This document shows, in pieces, positions 34,808-43,072 of a stretch of DNA of 64,000 bases. The stretch comes from JBFHIZ01 sp963666475 (GTDB taxonomy: Bacteria > Bacillota > Clostridia > Lachnospirales > Lachnospiraceae), in the NCBI GenBank assembly GCA_963666475.2, contig CAXXJM010000001.1, forward strand, positions 310,001 through 374,000, read 5' to 3'. The notes under the pieces were generated by a model that worked only from the letters and a program-made list of their open reading frames with translations, was not told the DNA's origin and ran no database searches. A program made the position numbers and the translations under genes. The stretch's first letter is position 1. Each line of letters starts with the position of its first letter.

Positions 34808-35929
34808 ATGAATATTTTAGATACCTATATAAAAGGAATGGACATTTCTACTTTGCCTGAGGTTGAGGCATGTGGAGGCAAATTTTTTGATTCTGGAAAA
34901 GAAAATGACCTGCTTGCTATTTTAAAGTCATATGGGACAAATAGTGTTCGGCTACGCGTTTGGAATGACCCTTACTCAGTCGATGGAAAACCTTACGGTG
35001 CAGGTACGAACGATTTAAATACGTATATTTCTTTAGCAAAGCGTGCAAAAGAACAGGGAATGTCTATTTTATTAGATCTCCATTATAGTGATTTTTGGGC
35101 AGATCCAGGTAAGCAATTCATCCCAAAGGCATGGGAGAACGATACAAAAGAAGAACTTGAGAAACATGTATACGAGTTTACGAAGGAAGTATTGGAAGCA
35201 GCTTCAAAAGAAAACGCAATGCCAGATATGATTCAAGTTGGAAATGAACTTTCAAATGGTTTTTTATGGCCCCTTGGGAAAGTACCAAATTATGATAATT
35301 TAGCAGATTTTATTAATGCAGGGATAAAGGCGATTCGAGATTTTAATTCTTCCATTCCTATAATGCTTCATTTAGATAATGGTGGAAATAATAAATTGTA
35401 TCGTACTTGGTTTGATGAATTTATAAAAAGAGGAGAAGATTTTGATGTGATTGGGTTGTCATATTATCCGTTTTGGCATGGTTCAATGAAATCCCTTGCA
35501 GATAATATGAATGACATTGCTCTTCGCTATCATAAAAAACTGGTGATTGCAGAAGTTTCGATGGGATTTACCATGGATGACTATAGTTCGTATGAAGGGC
35601 TTGGTTCTTCTGAGCGAAATGGTATGGCTACAAAAGAGAATTTAGTGTATAAGATTGAACACCCAATGACGAAAGATGGACAGTGTGAATTTATGAAAGA
35701 TCTATTTAAAGTCATAGAAGATGTTCCAGAAGGTTTGGGAAAAGGTTTCTACTATTGGGAAGCAGGTTGGATTCCAGTAAAAGGCTCTGCATGGTCAACA
35801 GAAGAGGGAAGAGACTACATTCATGAACCTGGAAAAGGTGGAAACGAATGGGCAAACCAGGCATTGTTTGATTTTGAAGGGAATGCACTTCCTGCGTTGC
35901 ACGTTATTCGTTCTTATCAGCCGATATAA
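34808..35929 (+). CDS. Cytoplasmic GH53 arabinogalactan endo-beta-1,4-galactanase
   Basis: 373 residues covering just the GH53 barrel. Motifs match the larger paralogue: GTNSVRLRVWNDPYS, LLLDLHYSDFWADPGKQ, acid/base Glu147 in VGNELSNG and nucleophile Glu249 in VIAEVSMGF, then FYYWEAGWIPV. There is no signal peptide, so it should act inside the cell, on oligomers brought in by the importer. It starts 2 bases after the zinc-ribbon gene and ends the operon at a strong terminator. Confidence 0.92.
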   Translation: MNILDTYIKGMDISTLPEVEACGGKFFDSGKENDLLAILKSYGTNSVRLRVWNDPYSVDGKPYGAGTNDLNTYISLAKRAKEQGMSILLDLHYSDFWADPGKQFIPKAWENDTKEELEKHVYEFTKEVLEAASKENAMPDMIQVGNELSNGFLWPLGKVPNYDNLADFINAGIKAIRDFNSSIPIMLHLDNGGNNKLYRTWFDEFIKRGEDFDVIGLSYYPFWHGSMKSLADNMNDIALRYHKKLVIAEVSMGFTMDDYSSYEGLGSSERNGMATKENLVYKIEHPMTKDGQCEFMKDLFKVIEDVPEGLGKGFYYWEAGWIPVKGSAWSTEEGRDYIHEPGKGGNEWANQALFDFEGNALPALHVIRSYQPI

Positions 35930-35936
35930 CTTAAGG

Positions 35937-35966
35937 AAAACACCTTGCGTATACGCAAGGTGTTTT
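35937..35966. terminator. Terminator after the galactan operon
   Basis: A perfect 30-base palindrome with 13-base arms AAAACACCTTGCG and CGCAAGGTGTTTT around TATA. The right arm ends in TTTT and continues TTGTTAT on the opposite side. It is symmetrical, so it could work on either strand. Confidence 0.85.
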
Positions 35967-35974
35967 GTTATAAT
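35945..35974 (+). promoter_or_regulatory. Promoter of the yqeG-aro unit, nested in the terminator
   Basis: A perfect TATAAT (35969-35974) with extended TGT lies right after the terminator; a weak -35 TTGCGT (35945-35950) at 18-base spacing lies inside its stem. The start would be near 35981, before the AAAGGAG at 35991. Confidence 0.6.
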
Positions 35975-36004
35975 GAGATGACCAAAGAGTAAAGGAGAAT
36001 GCAT

Positions 36005-36556
36005 ATGTTTCAAACATTTTATCCAGACACCTATATTGAATCTGTTTACCAAGTTGATTTTATGAATGTCTGGGAGCAAGGAATCAAAGGGTTGATATTT
36101 GATGTGGATAATACCTTGACGAAACACGGGGAGCCTGCAACAAAAGAGGCAATAGAGCTTATGCAAACCCTTTCTGATATTGGATTTTCTGTTGTGTTTC
36201 TTTCAAATAATAAAGAGCTCCGAGTAAAGAGTTTCTTTGAAAAAGTCAAGGCAACGGCATATATCTATAAAGCTTCAAAACCAAGACGTGGGAATTACTT
36301 CAAAGCAATGGAGATTATGGGAACAGATCTAAATTCTACGATTTTTTTTGGCGATCAGTTATTTACAGATGTTTGGGGAGCAAAAAGAACAGGGGTGTTT
36401 GGTGTTCTTGTCAGCCCAATTGACAAAAAGGAAGAAATTCAAATTGTATTAAAAAGAAAACTAGAGAAAATCATTCTTTATTTTTATAGAAGACGTCTTT
36501 TAAAAAGTAACTTAAGTAGGCCGAGATTTGAAATTGTGAGTAGAAAGGATTGTTAG
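36005..36556 (+). CDS. yqeG: HAD-family phosphatase YqeG
   Basis: About 183 residues from the ATG at 36005; the ATG at 35999 is too close to the AAAGGAG. The HAD nucleophile motif is IFDVDNTLT near residue 38, motif II is FLSNN and motif III/IV is FFGDQLFTDVWGAKR. It belongs to the YqeG group (HAD IIIA), some members of which dephosphorylate phosphatidylglycerophosphate (PgpP-like). It starts the yqeG-aroE-aroK-aroQ run. Confidence 0.85.
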   Translation: MFQTFYPDTYIESVYQVDFMNVWEQGIKGLIFDVDNTLTKHGEPATKEAIELMQTLSDIGFSVVFLSNNKELRVKSFFEKVKATAYIYKASKPRRGNYFKAMEIMGTDLNSTIFFGDQLFTDVWGAKRTGVFGVLVSPIDKKEEIQIVLKRKLEKIILYFYRRRLLKSNLSRPRFEIVSRKDC

Positions 36557-36560
36557 GACT

Positions 36561-37436
36561 ATGCATTTGAATGGTAAAACAGAAGTATATGGTCTGATTG
36601 GGAATCCGGTCGAACATTCGATTTCTCCATTGATCCATAATACTTTGGCTGAAAAATTAGAGCAGAATATGGTATATGAGACCTTTTTAGTAAAACCAGA
36701 AGAATTGAAACAAGCGATTACTGGAGCGCATGCATTAGGGATCAAAGGTTTAAATGTTACGGTTCCATATAAAACAGATATCATGCAATATGTGAAAAGC
36801 ATCGATGATGAGGCGAAAATCATTGGGGCAGTGAATACTTTGGTCTATCAAGAAGATGGATATCATGCAAAAAATACAGATTTTGAAGGATTGCATCAAG
36901 CAATGATTCATGATGGAATTGATCTCAATGCACAGGATATTATTATTCTTGGCGCAGGAGGAGCGGCAAGAGCAGTTATCGTTATGTGTCTGAAATATTC
37001 CAGTCGAAATATTTACTTGGTCAATCGTACCTTTGAAACAGCACAATCCCTTGCAGAATTGAACAACCAGTTTTTTCATACTGATCGTGTGATTCCTATG
37101 TCAATGGATTTGATTGATGAAATTCCTTTTTCTGACAGAAAATATTTAGCGATTCAGACAACGAGTGTTGGACTATATCCAAATATCGATAAATGCCCGG
37201 TTCAGCAGGAATCATTTTTTGAAAAAGTTGGAATAGGGTATGATATCATATATAATCCACAGGAAACCTTATTTATGCAGAAGGTTAAAGCGCATGGAGG
37301 AATTGTTAAGAATGGCCTTGGAATGCTCTTGTATCAGGGGATTTTCGCGTTTGAAACCTGGAGGAATCAGCATGTTGATCCAAAGCTTTGTGAAGAGATT
37401 TTGATTTGTATGAAAGAAGAGATACATGAAAAGTAA
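36561..37436 (+). CDS. aroE: Shikimate dehydrogenase
   Basis: 291 residues. Substrate-binding LIGNPVEHSISPLIHN near the start, the catalytic Lys in VTVPYK and NTDFEGL block, then an NADP-binding GAGGAARAV near residue 135. It reduces 3-dehydroshikimate to shikimate. The 3' end overlaps aroK by 11 bases, so the two consecutive-step enzymes are coupled. Confidence 0.95.
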   Translation: MHLNGKTEVYGLIGNPVEHSISPLIHNTLAEKLEQNMVYETFLVKPEELKQAITGAHALGIKGLNVTVPYKTDIMQYVKSIDDEAKIIGAVNTLVYQEDGYHAKNTDFEGLHQAMIHDGIDLNAQDIIILGAGGAARAVIVMCLKYSSRNIYLVNRTFETAQSLAELNNQFFHTDRVIPMSMDLIDEIPFSDRKYLAIQTTSVGLYPNIDKCPVQQESFFEKVGIGYDIIYNPQETLFMQKVKAHGGIVKNGLGMLLYQGIFAFETWRNQHVDPKLCEEILICMKEEIHEK

Positions 37437-37983
37437 GAATGTCATTTTAGTTGGATATATGGGAGCAGGAAAGACTACAGTTGGAATTCGGTTGTCATAT
37501 AAGTTAAAGAAAAGTATGATTGATATTGATCAGAAAATTGAAAAAGACGCCGGACGAACCATAAAAGAAATTTTTGCGGACGATGGTGAGGATTTCTTTC
37601 GGAACTTAGAAACCAATACAATTCGGAAAGTTGCTTCTTCACGCGGGTCATATATCATCTCGACGGGTGGTGGATTGCCAATGAGAGAGGAAAATCGACA
37701 AATATTAAAAGAGATGGGCCTTGTCATTTATCTTCGAGTACAACCAGAAACAGTATATCGAAGAATTTCACATGATACCGAAAGACCACTTTTACAGGTT
37801 GAAGATCCTTTAGCAAAAATTAAAGAGATGCTCATGTTGCGAGATCCAGTATATGAGAGTACAGCAGATTATATTGTAGATGTTGATAATCGGTCGTTTT
37901 CTGAGATTGTTGAAGAGATTTGTACAAAAGTTATTCCAGAGTTGCAAAAGATGGATAACCGAAAGCGGAGGAGAAAAAATTGA
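37426..37983 (+). CDS. aroK: Shikimate kinase
   Basis: 185 residues. Walker A GYMGAGKTTVG near residue 9, DIDQKIEKDAG with the Mg/substrate Asp, and FFRNLETNTI and STGGGLP blocks for shikimate binding. The lid Arg region reads HDTERPLL. It overlaps aroE upstream and aroQ downstream by 4 bases. An 18-residue basic tail (KMDNRKRRRKN) overhangs the usual length slightly. Confidence 0.94.
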   Translation: MKSKNVILVGYMGAGKTTVGIRLSYKLKKSMIDIDQKIEKDAGRTIKEIFADDGEDFFRNLETNTIRKVASSRGSYIISTGGGLPMREENRQILKEMGLVIYLRVQPETVYRRISHDTERPLLQVEDPLAKIKEMLMLRDPVYESTADYIVDVDNRSFSEIVEEICTKVIPELQKMDNRKRRRKN

Positions 37984-38420
37984 AAATTTTAGTGATAAAT
38001 GGTCCCAATATAAATTTTCTGGGAATTCGAGAAAAATCAATTTATGGAGCACAAGATTACCAATCTCTTTTATCGATGATTGAGGAAAAAAGTAAAGAAT
38101 ATAATTGTCAAACAGAAGTATTTCAGAGCAATCATGAAGGTGCAATTATTGATCGTATTCAGGATTCTTATTTTGATGGAACAGAAGGAATTGTGATTAA
38201 CCCGGGTGCATATACTCATTACTCTTATGCAATTCGTGATGCACTAGCATCCATAACTTTTCCAAAAGTTGAGATCCATATTTCCGACATTACACAAAGA
38301 GAAGAGTTTCGAAAGATTTCGGTCACCAAGGAAGTATGTGATCATCAGATCTATGGACAAGGACTAGAAGGATACTTAATAGCGATGGAATGGATTTTAC
38401 AAGACAAAAAAAGAGGTTGA
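37980..38420 (+). CDS. aroQ: 3-dehydroquinate dehydratase, type II
   Basis: 146 residues, TTG start supported by GGAGGAG just upstream and by the typical N terminus KILVINGPNINFLG. The catalytic Tyr is in the YGAQ block, the active-site region reads QSNHEGAIIDRI, and the substrate-binding part INPGAYTHYSYAIRDAL and EIHISDI are clear. Third enzyme of the local shikimate run; aroA, aroB and aroC are not in the window. Confidence 0.95.
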   Translation: MKILVINGPNINFLGIREKSIYGAQDYQSLLSMIEEKSKEYNCQTEVFQSNHEGAIIDRIQDSYFDGTEGIVINPGAYTHYSYAIRDALASITFPKVEIHISDITQREEFRKISVTKEVCDHQIYGQGLEGYLIAMEWILQDKKRG

Positions 38421-38445
38421 AAAACAAGCCTTTATAGTATAAAAT
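38417..38445 (+). promoter_or_regulatory. Sigma-A promoter of efp
   Basis: TTGAAA (38417-38422), 17-base spacer, TAAAAT (38440-38445). The start would be near 38452, about 35 bases before the efp ATG and its TAGGAGG. Confidence 0.75.
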
Positions 38446-38485
38446 AGAAAAGAATTATACGTGAAAATATTATAGGAGGTTTTTT

Positions 38486-39043
38486 ATGGTTTCGGCAGGA
38501 GATTTTAGAAATGGTCTGACTATTGAATTTGATGGTAATATATATCAAATACTTGAGTTCCAGCATGTTAAACCTGGAAAAGGTGCGGCATTCGTGCGAA
38601 CAAAGTTAAAAAATATTATTAGTGGTGGTATCGTAGAAAGAACGTTCCGTCCATCAGAAAAATGTGAACAAGCGCATATCGAAAGAAAAGATATGCAGTA
38701 TTTATATTCAGACGGTGAATTATATCACTTTATGGATGTAGAAAACTACGAACAAATCGCTTTGAATGAAGGTGCAATCGGTGATGCACTTAAATTTGTA
38801 AAAGAAAACGAAATGGTCAAGATCTGTTCTCATAAAGGAAGTGTTTTTGCAATTGAACCACCTCTCTTTGTAGAGTTGGAAATTACAGAAACAGAACCTG
38901 GTGTGAAAGGGGATACTGCTACCGGTGCTACAAAACCTTCAGTAGTAGAGACGGGAGCAACCGTATACGTACCATTATTCGTGAACGAAGGCGACAAGAT
39001 TAAAATTGATACACGTTCTGGAGAATATTTATCCAGAGTGTAA
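38486..39043 (+). CDS. efp: Elongation factor P
   Basis: 185 residues, the standard length. The N-terminal KOW-like domain has HVKPGKGAAFVRTKLKN, whose tip Lys (about residue 32) is the site that some bacteria modify. Two OB domains follow, ending GDKIKIDTRSGEYLSRV. EF-P relieves ribosome stalling at proline runs. It has its own promoter and terminator. No epmA/epmB or earP gene is visible nearby. Confidence 0.97.
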   Translation: MVSAGDFRNGLTIEFDGNIYQILEFQHVKPGKGAAFVRTKLKNIISGGIVERTFRPSEKCEQAHIERKDMQYLYSDGELYHFMDVENYEQIALNEGAIGDALKFVKENEMVKICSHKGSVFAIEPPLFVELEITETEPGVKGDTATGATKPSVVETGATVYVPLFVNEGDKIKIDTRSGEYLSRV

Positions 39044-39068
39044 TTTATTCGTATGAAATGTAAACTGT

Positions 39069-39101
39069 AAGACAATGGAAGCAATTCCATTGTCTTTTTT
39101 T
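39069..39101 (+). terminator. Terminator after efp
   Basis: AAGACAATGGAA (39069-39080) pairs with TTCCATTGTCTT (39085-39096) around GCAA, then T to 39101. Confidence 0.92.
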
Positions 39102-39134
39102 GTCCAAAAAAACGGTAAAGGAAGGAATCTGTGT

Positions 39135-40025
39135 ATGGAAGAATTTATAAAAACTATGAGGGAATTACTTGAACTTCAGTTAGAAGGTTGTAAGGTAGAG
39201 AATATTGAAGTGCAAAAAAATAACGGTGTATTACTTAGAGGAGTTCGAATTGTTAAGAAAGAAACTAACATTTCCCCTACTTTTTATTTAGAATCTTATT
39301 ATCAAAGATATGAAGAGGGGGAGAACATGAATAATTTAGTGGATGATTTAATGAATTGCTATTTCTATGCCGAAAAAGAAAAGCCTAAGGGGGTAGATGA
39401 GTTCATGGATTTCGAAATTGCAAAAGAGCGAATTGTATTTAAAATTATTAACTTACCACAAAACTCAAAGTTACTTTTGGATACGCCCCATCAGGCATTT
39501 CTTGATTTGGCTGTCGTATACTACTATATTTGTGAAAGTAAGGAGCGTGCCAAAGCTACAATTTTGATAAAAAATGAACATTTACAATTATGGGGTATTT
39601 CCCCGGATGACATTTTTTCAATTGCAATTCAAAATACACCTCGTATTTTGAAAGCTTCAATTAAGGGCATGGAATCCGTTATTTCTGAAATGCTTGTACC
39701 TGAAGAAAAGCGCAATATAAATGTCGAATTATCAAAGCATGAAGATATGTATGTATTAACAAATGAGTATGGTATATTTGGAGCTGCAGTCATTCTATAT
39801 CATAAAATATTGGACGAGTTCGCGGAGTTCCTAGAATATGATTTTTATATATTACCAAGCTCTGTTCATGAGGTTCTTGTGGTTCCAAAACGAAAAAATC
39901 TTGAAGTAGAACGGTTACGAAAAATGGTACGAGAAGTGAACGAGACAGAAGTAGCAAGAGAAGAAATATTGTCCGATCAAGTGTATTTTTATTCGCGTAA
40001 AAACCACGAATTTTCAATTGCGTAG
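39135..40025 (+). CDS. DUF5688-like protein of unknown function
   Basis: About 296 residues from the ATG at 39135; the frame is open further upstream but only through the efp terminator. A soluble protein with features I associate with the DUF5688 family common in Lachnospiraceae. It opens with VQKNNGVLLRGVRI and ISPTFYLESYYQRYEEG, has a central FDLAVVYYY-like segment, and closes with the LPSSVHEVLVVPK block. These proteins often occur in several copies per genome and are linked to no known pathway. The family call is from memory, not a search. Confidence 0.6.
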   Translation: MEEFIKTMRELLELQLEGCKVENIEVQKNNGVLLRGVRIVKKETNISPTFYLESYYQRYEEGENMNNLVDDLMNCYFYAEKEKPKGVDEFMDFEIAKERIVFKIINLPQNSKLLLDTPHQAFLDLAVVYYYICESKERAKATILIKNEHLQLWGISPDDIFSIAIQNTPRILKASIKGMESVISEMLVPEEKRNINVELSKHEDMYVLTNEYGIFGAAVILYHKILDEFAEFLEYDFYILPSSVHEVLVVPKRKNLEVERLRKMVREVNETEVAREEILSDQVYFYSRKNHEFSIA

Positions 40026-40040
40026 ATTATGTGAAAATGC

Positions 40041-40069
40041 CTGAAATTACTAGACATCACTATTATAAT
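40041..40069 (+). promoter_or_regulatory. Promoter of tRNA-Arg
   Basis: CTGAAA (40041-40046), 17-base spacer, perfect TATAAT (40064-40069), about 65 bases before the tRNA 5' end. The transcript would include the inverted repeat at 40094-40131. Confidence 0.65.
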
Positions 40070-40093
40070 ATGCTATCATAATTCACGTAGTGT

Positions 40094-40131
40094 AATAAAT
40101 TCGTAATATATCAGATATCTACGAATTTATT
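40094..40131 (+). repeat. 12-bp inverted repeat directly upstream of tRNA-Arg
   Basis: AATAAATTCGTA (40094-40105) and TACGAATTTATT (40120-40131), perfect, with a 14-base spacer that can add about four more pairs. It ends 4 bases before the tRNA. It could be a weak AT-rich terminator for the gene before it or a processing hairpin. Confidence 0.6.
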
Positions 40132-40134
40132 TCT

Positions 40135-40206
40135 GCACCCGTAGTATAATGGATAGAATGAAGGCCTCCGACGCCTTAGATGCAGGTTCAATTCCTGTCG
40201 GGTGTA
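40135..40206 (+). tRNA. tRNA-Arg (anticodon CCG)
   Basis: A full cloverleaf can be folded: acceptor GCACCCG with CGGGTGT (one G-T pair), anticodon stem AAGGC/GCCTT with loop CTCCGAC, T arm GCAGG-TTCAATT-CCTGT, discriminator A. Anticodon CCG reads CGG (Arg). CCA is not encoded. It is a single tRNA gene, with its own promoter upstream. Confidence 0.95.
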
Positions 40207-40251
40207 TTGTGATTTATGCATAAAATAAACTAGAATGAGAAGGTGTCAGCT

Positions 40252-41538
40252 TTGGAGAGATTTTCAGATAGAAACAATCGATTTACGACAAATATGAAGA
40301 ATTTTTTTGCAAGATTGTCCAGGTGGGCAGCACGAAATAAGAAAATCGTGATTGCTCTAATTTGTGCGGTAATTATCTTTGCGATTGCTCTAGTTGCAAT
40401 TAAATTTGTATTACAAAAAGAGACAGAACAGACCAACCTTGTAGCGGAGACTGCAAATGATGTTCTTGGAGAAGAAGAGGAGCAAATAAAGGAAGTTACA
40501 GATGCTCCGCTTGAGCAGGATGCTTATCCGGAAATCAATGCTTTTGTCAATGAGTATTATCAAGCATTATCTGAAGGGAATCAAGAAATTGTCACTGCTG
40601 ACCGTACACAACTTGATGATTTAGAATGGATTAAAATATCCAAAAGAAGTGAATTTGTAGATTCTTATCAAAATATTTCATGCTATACAAAACCAGGTCC
40701 ATATTCTGATACCTATATCTGTTACGTATATTATGAGGTGAAGTTTTCAGATTTAGAGGTATTAGTTCCTGGATTAAGTACGATGTACTTAGTGAAGACA
40801 GAGAACTCCTTTGTATTAAATACATCAGACGTTACTGAAGAAGAAGAGACTTATCTTTTGACGATATCGCAACAGGAAGATGTAGTAGATTTATTTCGTA
40901 AAGTACAAGTAGCATACAATGATCTCACTGCAAGTGATGAAGTTGTGTCGTCTTTCTTATTAGAATTACCAGACAGTATTAAAGTTGAGGTTGCAAAAGA
41001 ACTTGCCCTACAAAATGTGCAAGAAGATACCGAAGCGGAAACGATTACTGATACGGAGACGGAAGGTGGCGAAGTGGTGGATTCGGGTACAGATGTTACA
41101 CCAGATACTACAACGGAAGAAAAACCAGAAGTTATCAATGAAATTGTAAAGGCCACAACTACTGTTAATGTCAGAGAATCAGACAGTGTAACAGCTGCGA
41201 AGGTTGGAAAAGTAGTAGAGGGTGAGCAATTAACACGAATTGAAGAACAGAATAATGGTTGGAGTAAAATCCTATATGAAGGTAACGAAGCGTTTATTAT
41301 GACAGAATTCTTAGAAGTTGTATCTGTAGAAACTGCTTCTGGTATTACGACAACAGGAACATATGTGACAACTACGGATAATGTACATATTCGTGCAGAA
41401 GCAAGTATCAATGCTGAGAGTATTGGAGCTGCTCTTGCAGGAGCATCTTTTGAGTTGGTTGAGCATTTAGATAATGGTTGGTCAAAGATTAAATTTAATG
41501 GCCAAGAAGGTTATATTAAGAGTGAATATTTGAATTAG
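40252..41538 (+). CDS. Membrane-anchored protein with two C-terminal SH3 domains
   Basis: About 428 residues; start uncertain between GTG 40243 and TTG 40252, the latter having AAGGTG at a normal distance. A cytoplasmic basic segment is followed by one membrane helix (about 28-50). The extracellular part has a domain of about 150 residues I do not recognise, an acidic Thr/Glu-rich linker, and two bacterial SH3 repeats (about 301-357 and 373-428; each with VNVR/VHIR and NNGWSKI/NGWSKIKF). SH3 repeats bind the cell wall. Similar SH3 pairs end the GH25 protein at 56901. Confidence 0.8.
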   Translation: MERFSDRNNRFTTNMKNFFARLSRWAARNKKIVIALICAVIIFAIALVAIKFVLQKETEQTNLVAETANDVLGEEEEQIKEVTDAPLEQDAYPEINAFVNEYYQALSEGNQEIVTADRTQLDDLEWIKISKRSEFVDSYQNISCYTKPGPYSDTYICYVYYEVKFSDLEVLVPGLSTMYLVKTENSFVLNTSDVTEEEETYLLTISQQEDVVDLFRKVQVAYNDLTASDEVVSSFLLELPDSIKVEVAKELALQNVQEDTEAETITDTETEGGEVVDSGTDVTPDTTTEEKPEVINEIVKATTTVNVRESDSVTAAKVGKVVEGEQLTRIEEQNNGWSKILYEGNEAFIMTEFLEVVSVETASGITTTGTYVTTTDNVHIRAEASINAESIGAALAGASFELVEHLDNGWSKIKFNGQEGYIKSEYLN

Positions 41539-41555
41539 CACTTACATTTATAAAT

Positions 41556-41597
41556 CAGAAAATCCTGCTTACTTGCAAAAGTAAGCAGGATTTTCTG
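41556..41597 (+). terminator. Strong hairpin after the SH3 gene
   Basis: CAGAAAATCCTGCTTAC (41556-41572) and GTAAGCAGGATTTTCTG (41581-41597), a perfect 17-bp stem with an 8-base loop. There is no T-run after the stem, only TTTT inside the right arm, so terminator efficiency is uncertain. Confidence 0.65.
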
Positions 41598-41614
41598 TTC
41601 ATGGACATAAATTG

Positions 41615-41623
41615 TGATATAAT
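41615..41623 (+). promoter_or_regulatory. Extended -10 promoter of rluF
   Basis: TGA directly followed by TATAAT (41618-41623), about 37 bases before the rluF ATG. No recognisable -35 at 17 bases (it would fall at the end of the preceding hairpin). Confidence 0.6.
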
Positions 41624-41659
41624 TATTAAAGTTTAAGAATAAGGGAAAAGGGATGAGTT

Positions 41660-42394
41660 ATGGAAGAACTTGTTAGAGTAAATAAACTACTTAGTCAATA
41701 TGGATTTTGCTCAAGAAGACAAGCAGACAGGTATTTAGAAGAGGGTAAGGTTACATACGAAGGGAAAGTGTTGCATATGGGTGATAAAGTTCTGCCTGGT
41801 TCCATCTTGAAAGTGGAAGGTAGAACTGTTCAACCTGAAAAGCAGCAAGTTATCCTTGCGTTTTATAAACCTCGAGGGATTGAATGTACTGCAAATGAGG
41901 CTGTAAAAGATAATGTGATTTCCTATCTAAATTATGATAAGCGATTGCTTTATGTTGGCAGACTAGATAAAGATTCGGAAGGATTATTGCTCTTGACAAA
42001 TGAGGGCGACTTAATCAATAAGATTATGAGGGCTGGCAATTTTCATGAAAAGGAATATGTTGTTGAAGTGGATCAGCGAATTACTAAAACTTTTATTTCC
42101 CAAATGTCTTCTGGTGTTCCTATATTAGACCAAGTTACAAGAGAATGTGAAGTGGAACAAATATCGGAGTATGTTTTCCGGATTGTCTTAACACAAGGGT
42201 TGAATCGTCAAATACGTCGAATGTGTGAAGCTTTGGGGTATCAAGTACGTTCTTTAAAAAGGATAAGAGTCATGAATATATCACTTGGAAGTTTACGCGT
42301 AGGGGAATATCGTGAACTTACGCAGGAAGAAGAACAAAAATTACGATTGGCTATCAAGGATTCATATAATACCTACCAGATGGAAGAAGAATGA
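41660..42394 (+). CDS. rluF: 23S rRNA pseudouridine-2604 synthase (RluF type)
   Basis: 244 residues. An S4 RNA-binding domain (VRVNKLLSQYGFCSRRQAD) is followed by the RsuA/RluB/E/F catalytic domain: GRLDKDSEGLLLLTNEGDL with the catalytic Asp, then RAGNFHEKEYVV, GVPIL and QGLNRQIRRMCEALGYQV. The RAGN-HEKEY and GVPIL blocks match E. coli RluF better than RluB or RsuA. The target position in this organism is inferred from that match. Confidence 0.87.
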   Translation: MEELVRVNKLLSQYGFCSRRQADRYLEEGKVTYEGKVLHMGDKVLPGSILKVEGRTVQPEKQQVILAFYKPRGIECTANEAVKDNVISYLNYDKRLLYVGRLDKDSEGLLLLTNEGDLINKIMRAGNFHEKEYVVEVDQRITKTFISQMSSGVPILDQVTRECEVEQISEYVFRIVLTQGLNRQIRRMCEALGYQVRSLKRIRVMNISLGSLRVGEYRELTQEEEQKLRLAIKDSYNTYQMEEE

Positions 42395-42427
42395 TAGAAT
42401 CGATTTATGGAGTAGATTGGAGAGAAA

Positions 42428-43057
42428 ATGAAAGTATTGATGTTTAATGGAAGTGGAAAAGCAAATGGATGTACAAATCGTGCGTTAAATGAAATAGCGA
42501 AAGTACTTTTGAAAGAAGGAATTGAATCGGAGATTATTTGTCTTGGAAAAAAACCAATCAGAGACTGCACTGGATGCGGAAGCTGTAGGGATTTAAATGG
42601 TCTATGCGTTTTTGATGATGACGAGATTAATCAATATATTACTATGGCGAAAGAAGCAGATGGCTTTATTTTTGGAACACCAGTTTATTATGCTCATCCA
42701 AGTGGCCGGTTGCTTTCAGCAATGGATCGTATGTTTTACGCGGGTGCTTCTTCGTTTCGATACAAACCAGGAGCTGCAGTTGCATCCGCAAGAAGAACAG
42801 GAATTTCCGCTTCACTGGATGCAGTCAATAAGTATATGACGATTTCATGTATGCCAGTAATATCTTCGACTTATTGGAATGGGGTTCATGGTAATTCGCC
42901 CGAAGATGTAGAACTAGATTTTGAAGGACTTCAGACAATGCGAAATATTGGAACAAACATGGCTTGGATGTTAAAATGCATTGAAGCAGGAAAGCAACAA
43001 GGGATAGAGATTCCGAAGCCGGAACGAGGAAATCGAACAAATTTCATACAATCATAA
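42428..43057 (+). CDS. NADPH-dependent FMN reductase / flavodoxin-like protein
   Basis: 209 residues. The FMN-phosphate loop is FNGSGKANGCTNRAL at the N terminus. It is followed by a Cys-rich DCTGCGSCRDLNGLCVFDDD segment (three to four Cys) typical of iron-sulfur flavoprotein-like reductases, and by GTPVYYAHPSGRLLSAMDR. Likely a cytosolic flavin-dependent reductase; substrate unknown. It sits 33 bases after rluF and 15 bases before ligA. Confidence 0.82.
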   Translation: MKVLMFNGSGKANGCTNRALNEIAKVLLKEGIESEIICLGKKPIRDCTGCGSCRDLNGLCVFDDDEINQYITMAKEADGFIFGTPVYYAHPSGRLLSAMDRMFYAGASSFRYKPGAAVASARRTGISASLDAVNKYMTISCMPVISSTYWNGVHGNSPEDVELDFEGLQTMRNIGTNMAWMLKCIEAGKQQGIEIPKPERGNRTNFIQS

Positions 43058-43072
43058 AGGTAGGATATAAAA

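Noticed and set aside
40135..40206. tRNA-Arg as an integration site
   Set aside because: No second copy of its 3' end was found and the flanking genes are not of mobile type.
40851..41411. 186-codon open frame on the minus strand
   Set aside because: Ser/Thr/Val-rich shadow of the linker and SH3 region of the plus-strand gene; no ribosome-binding site.
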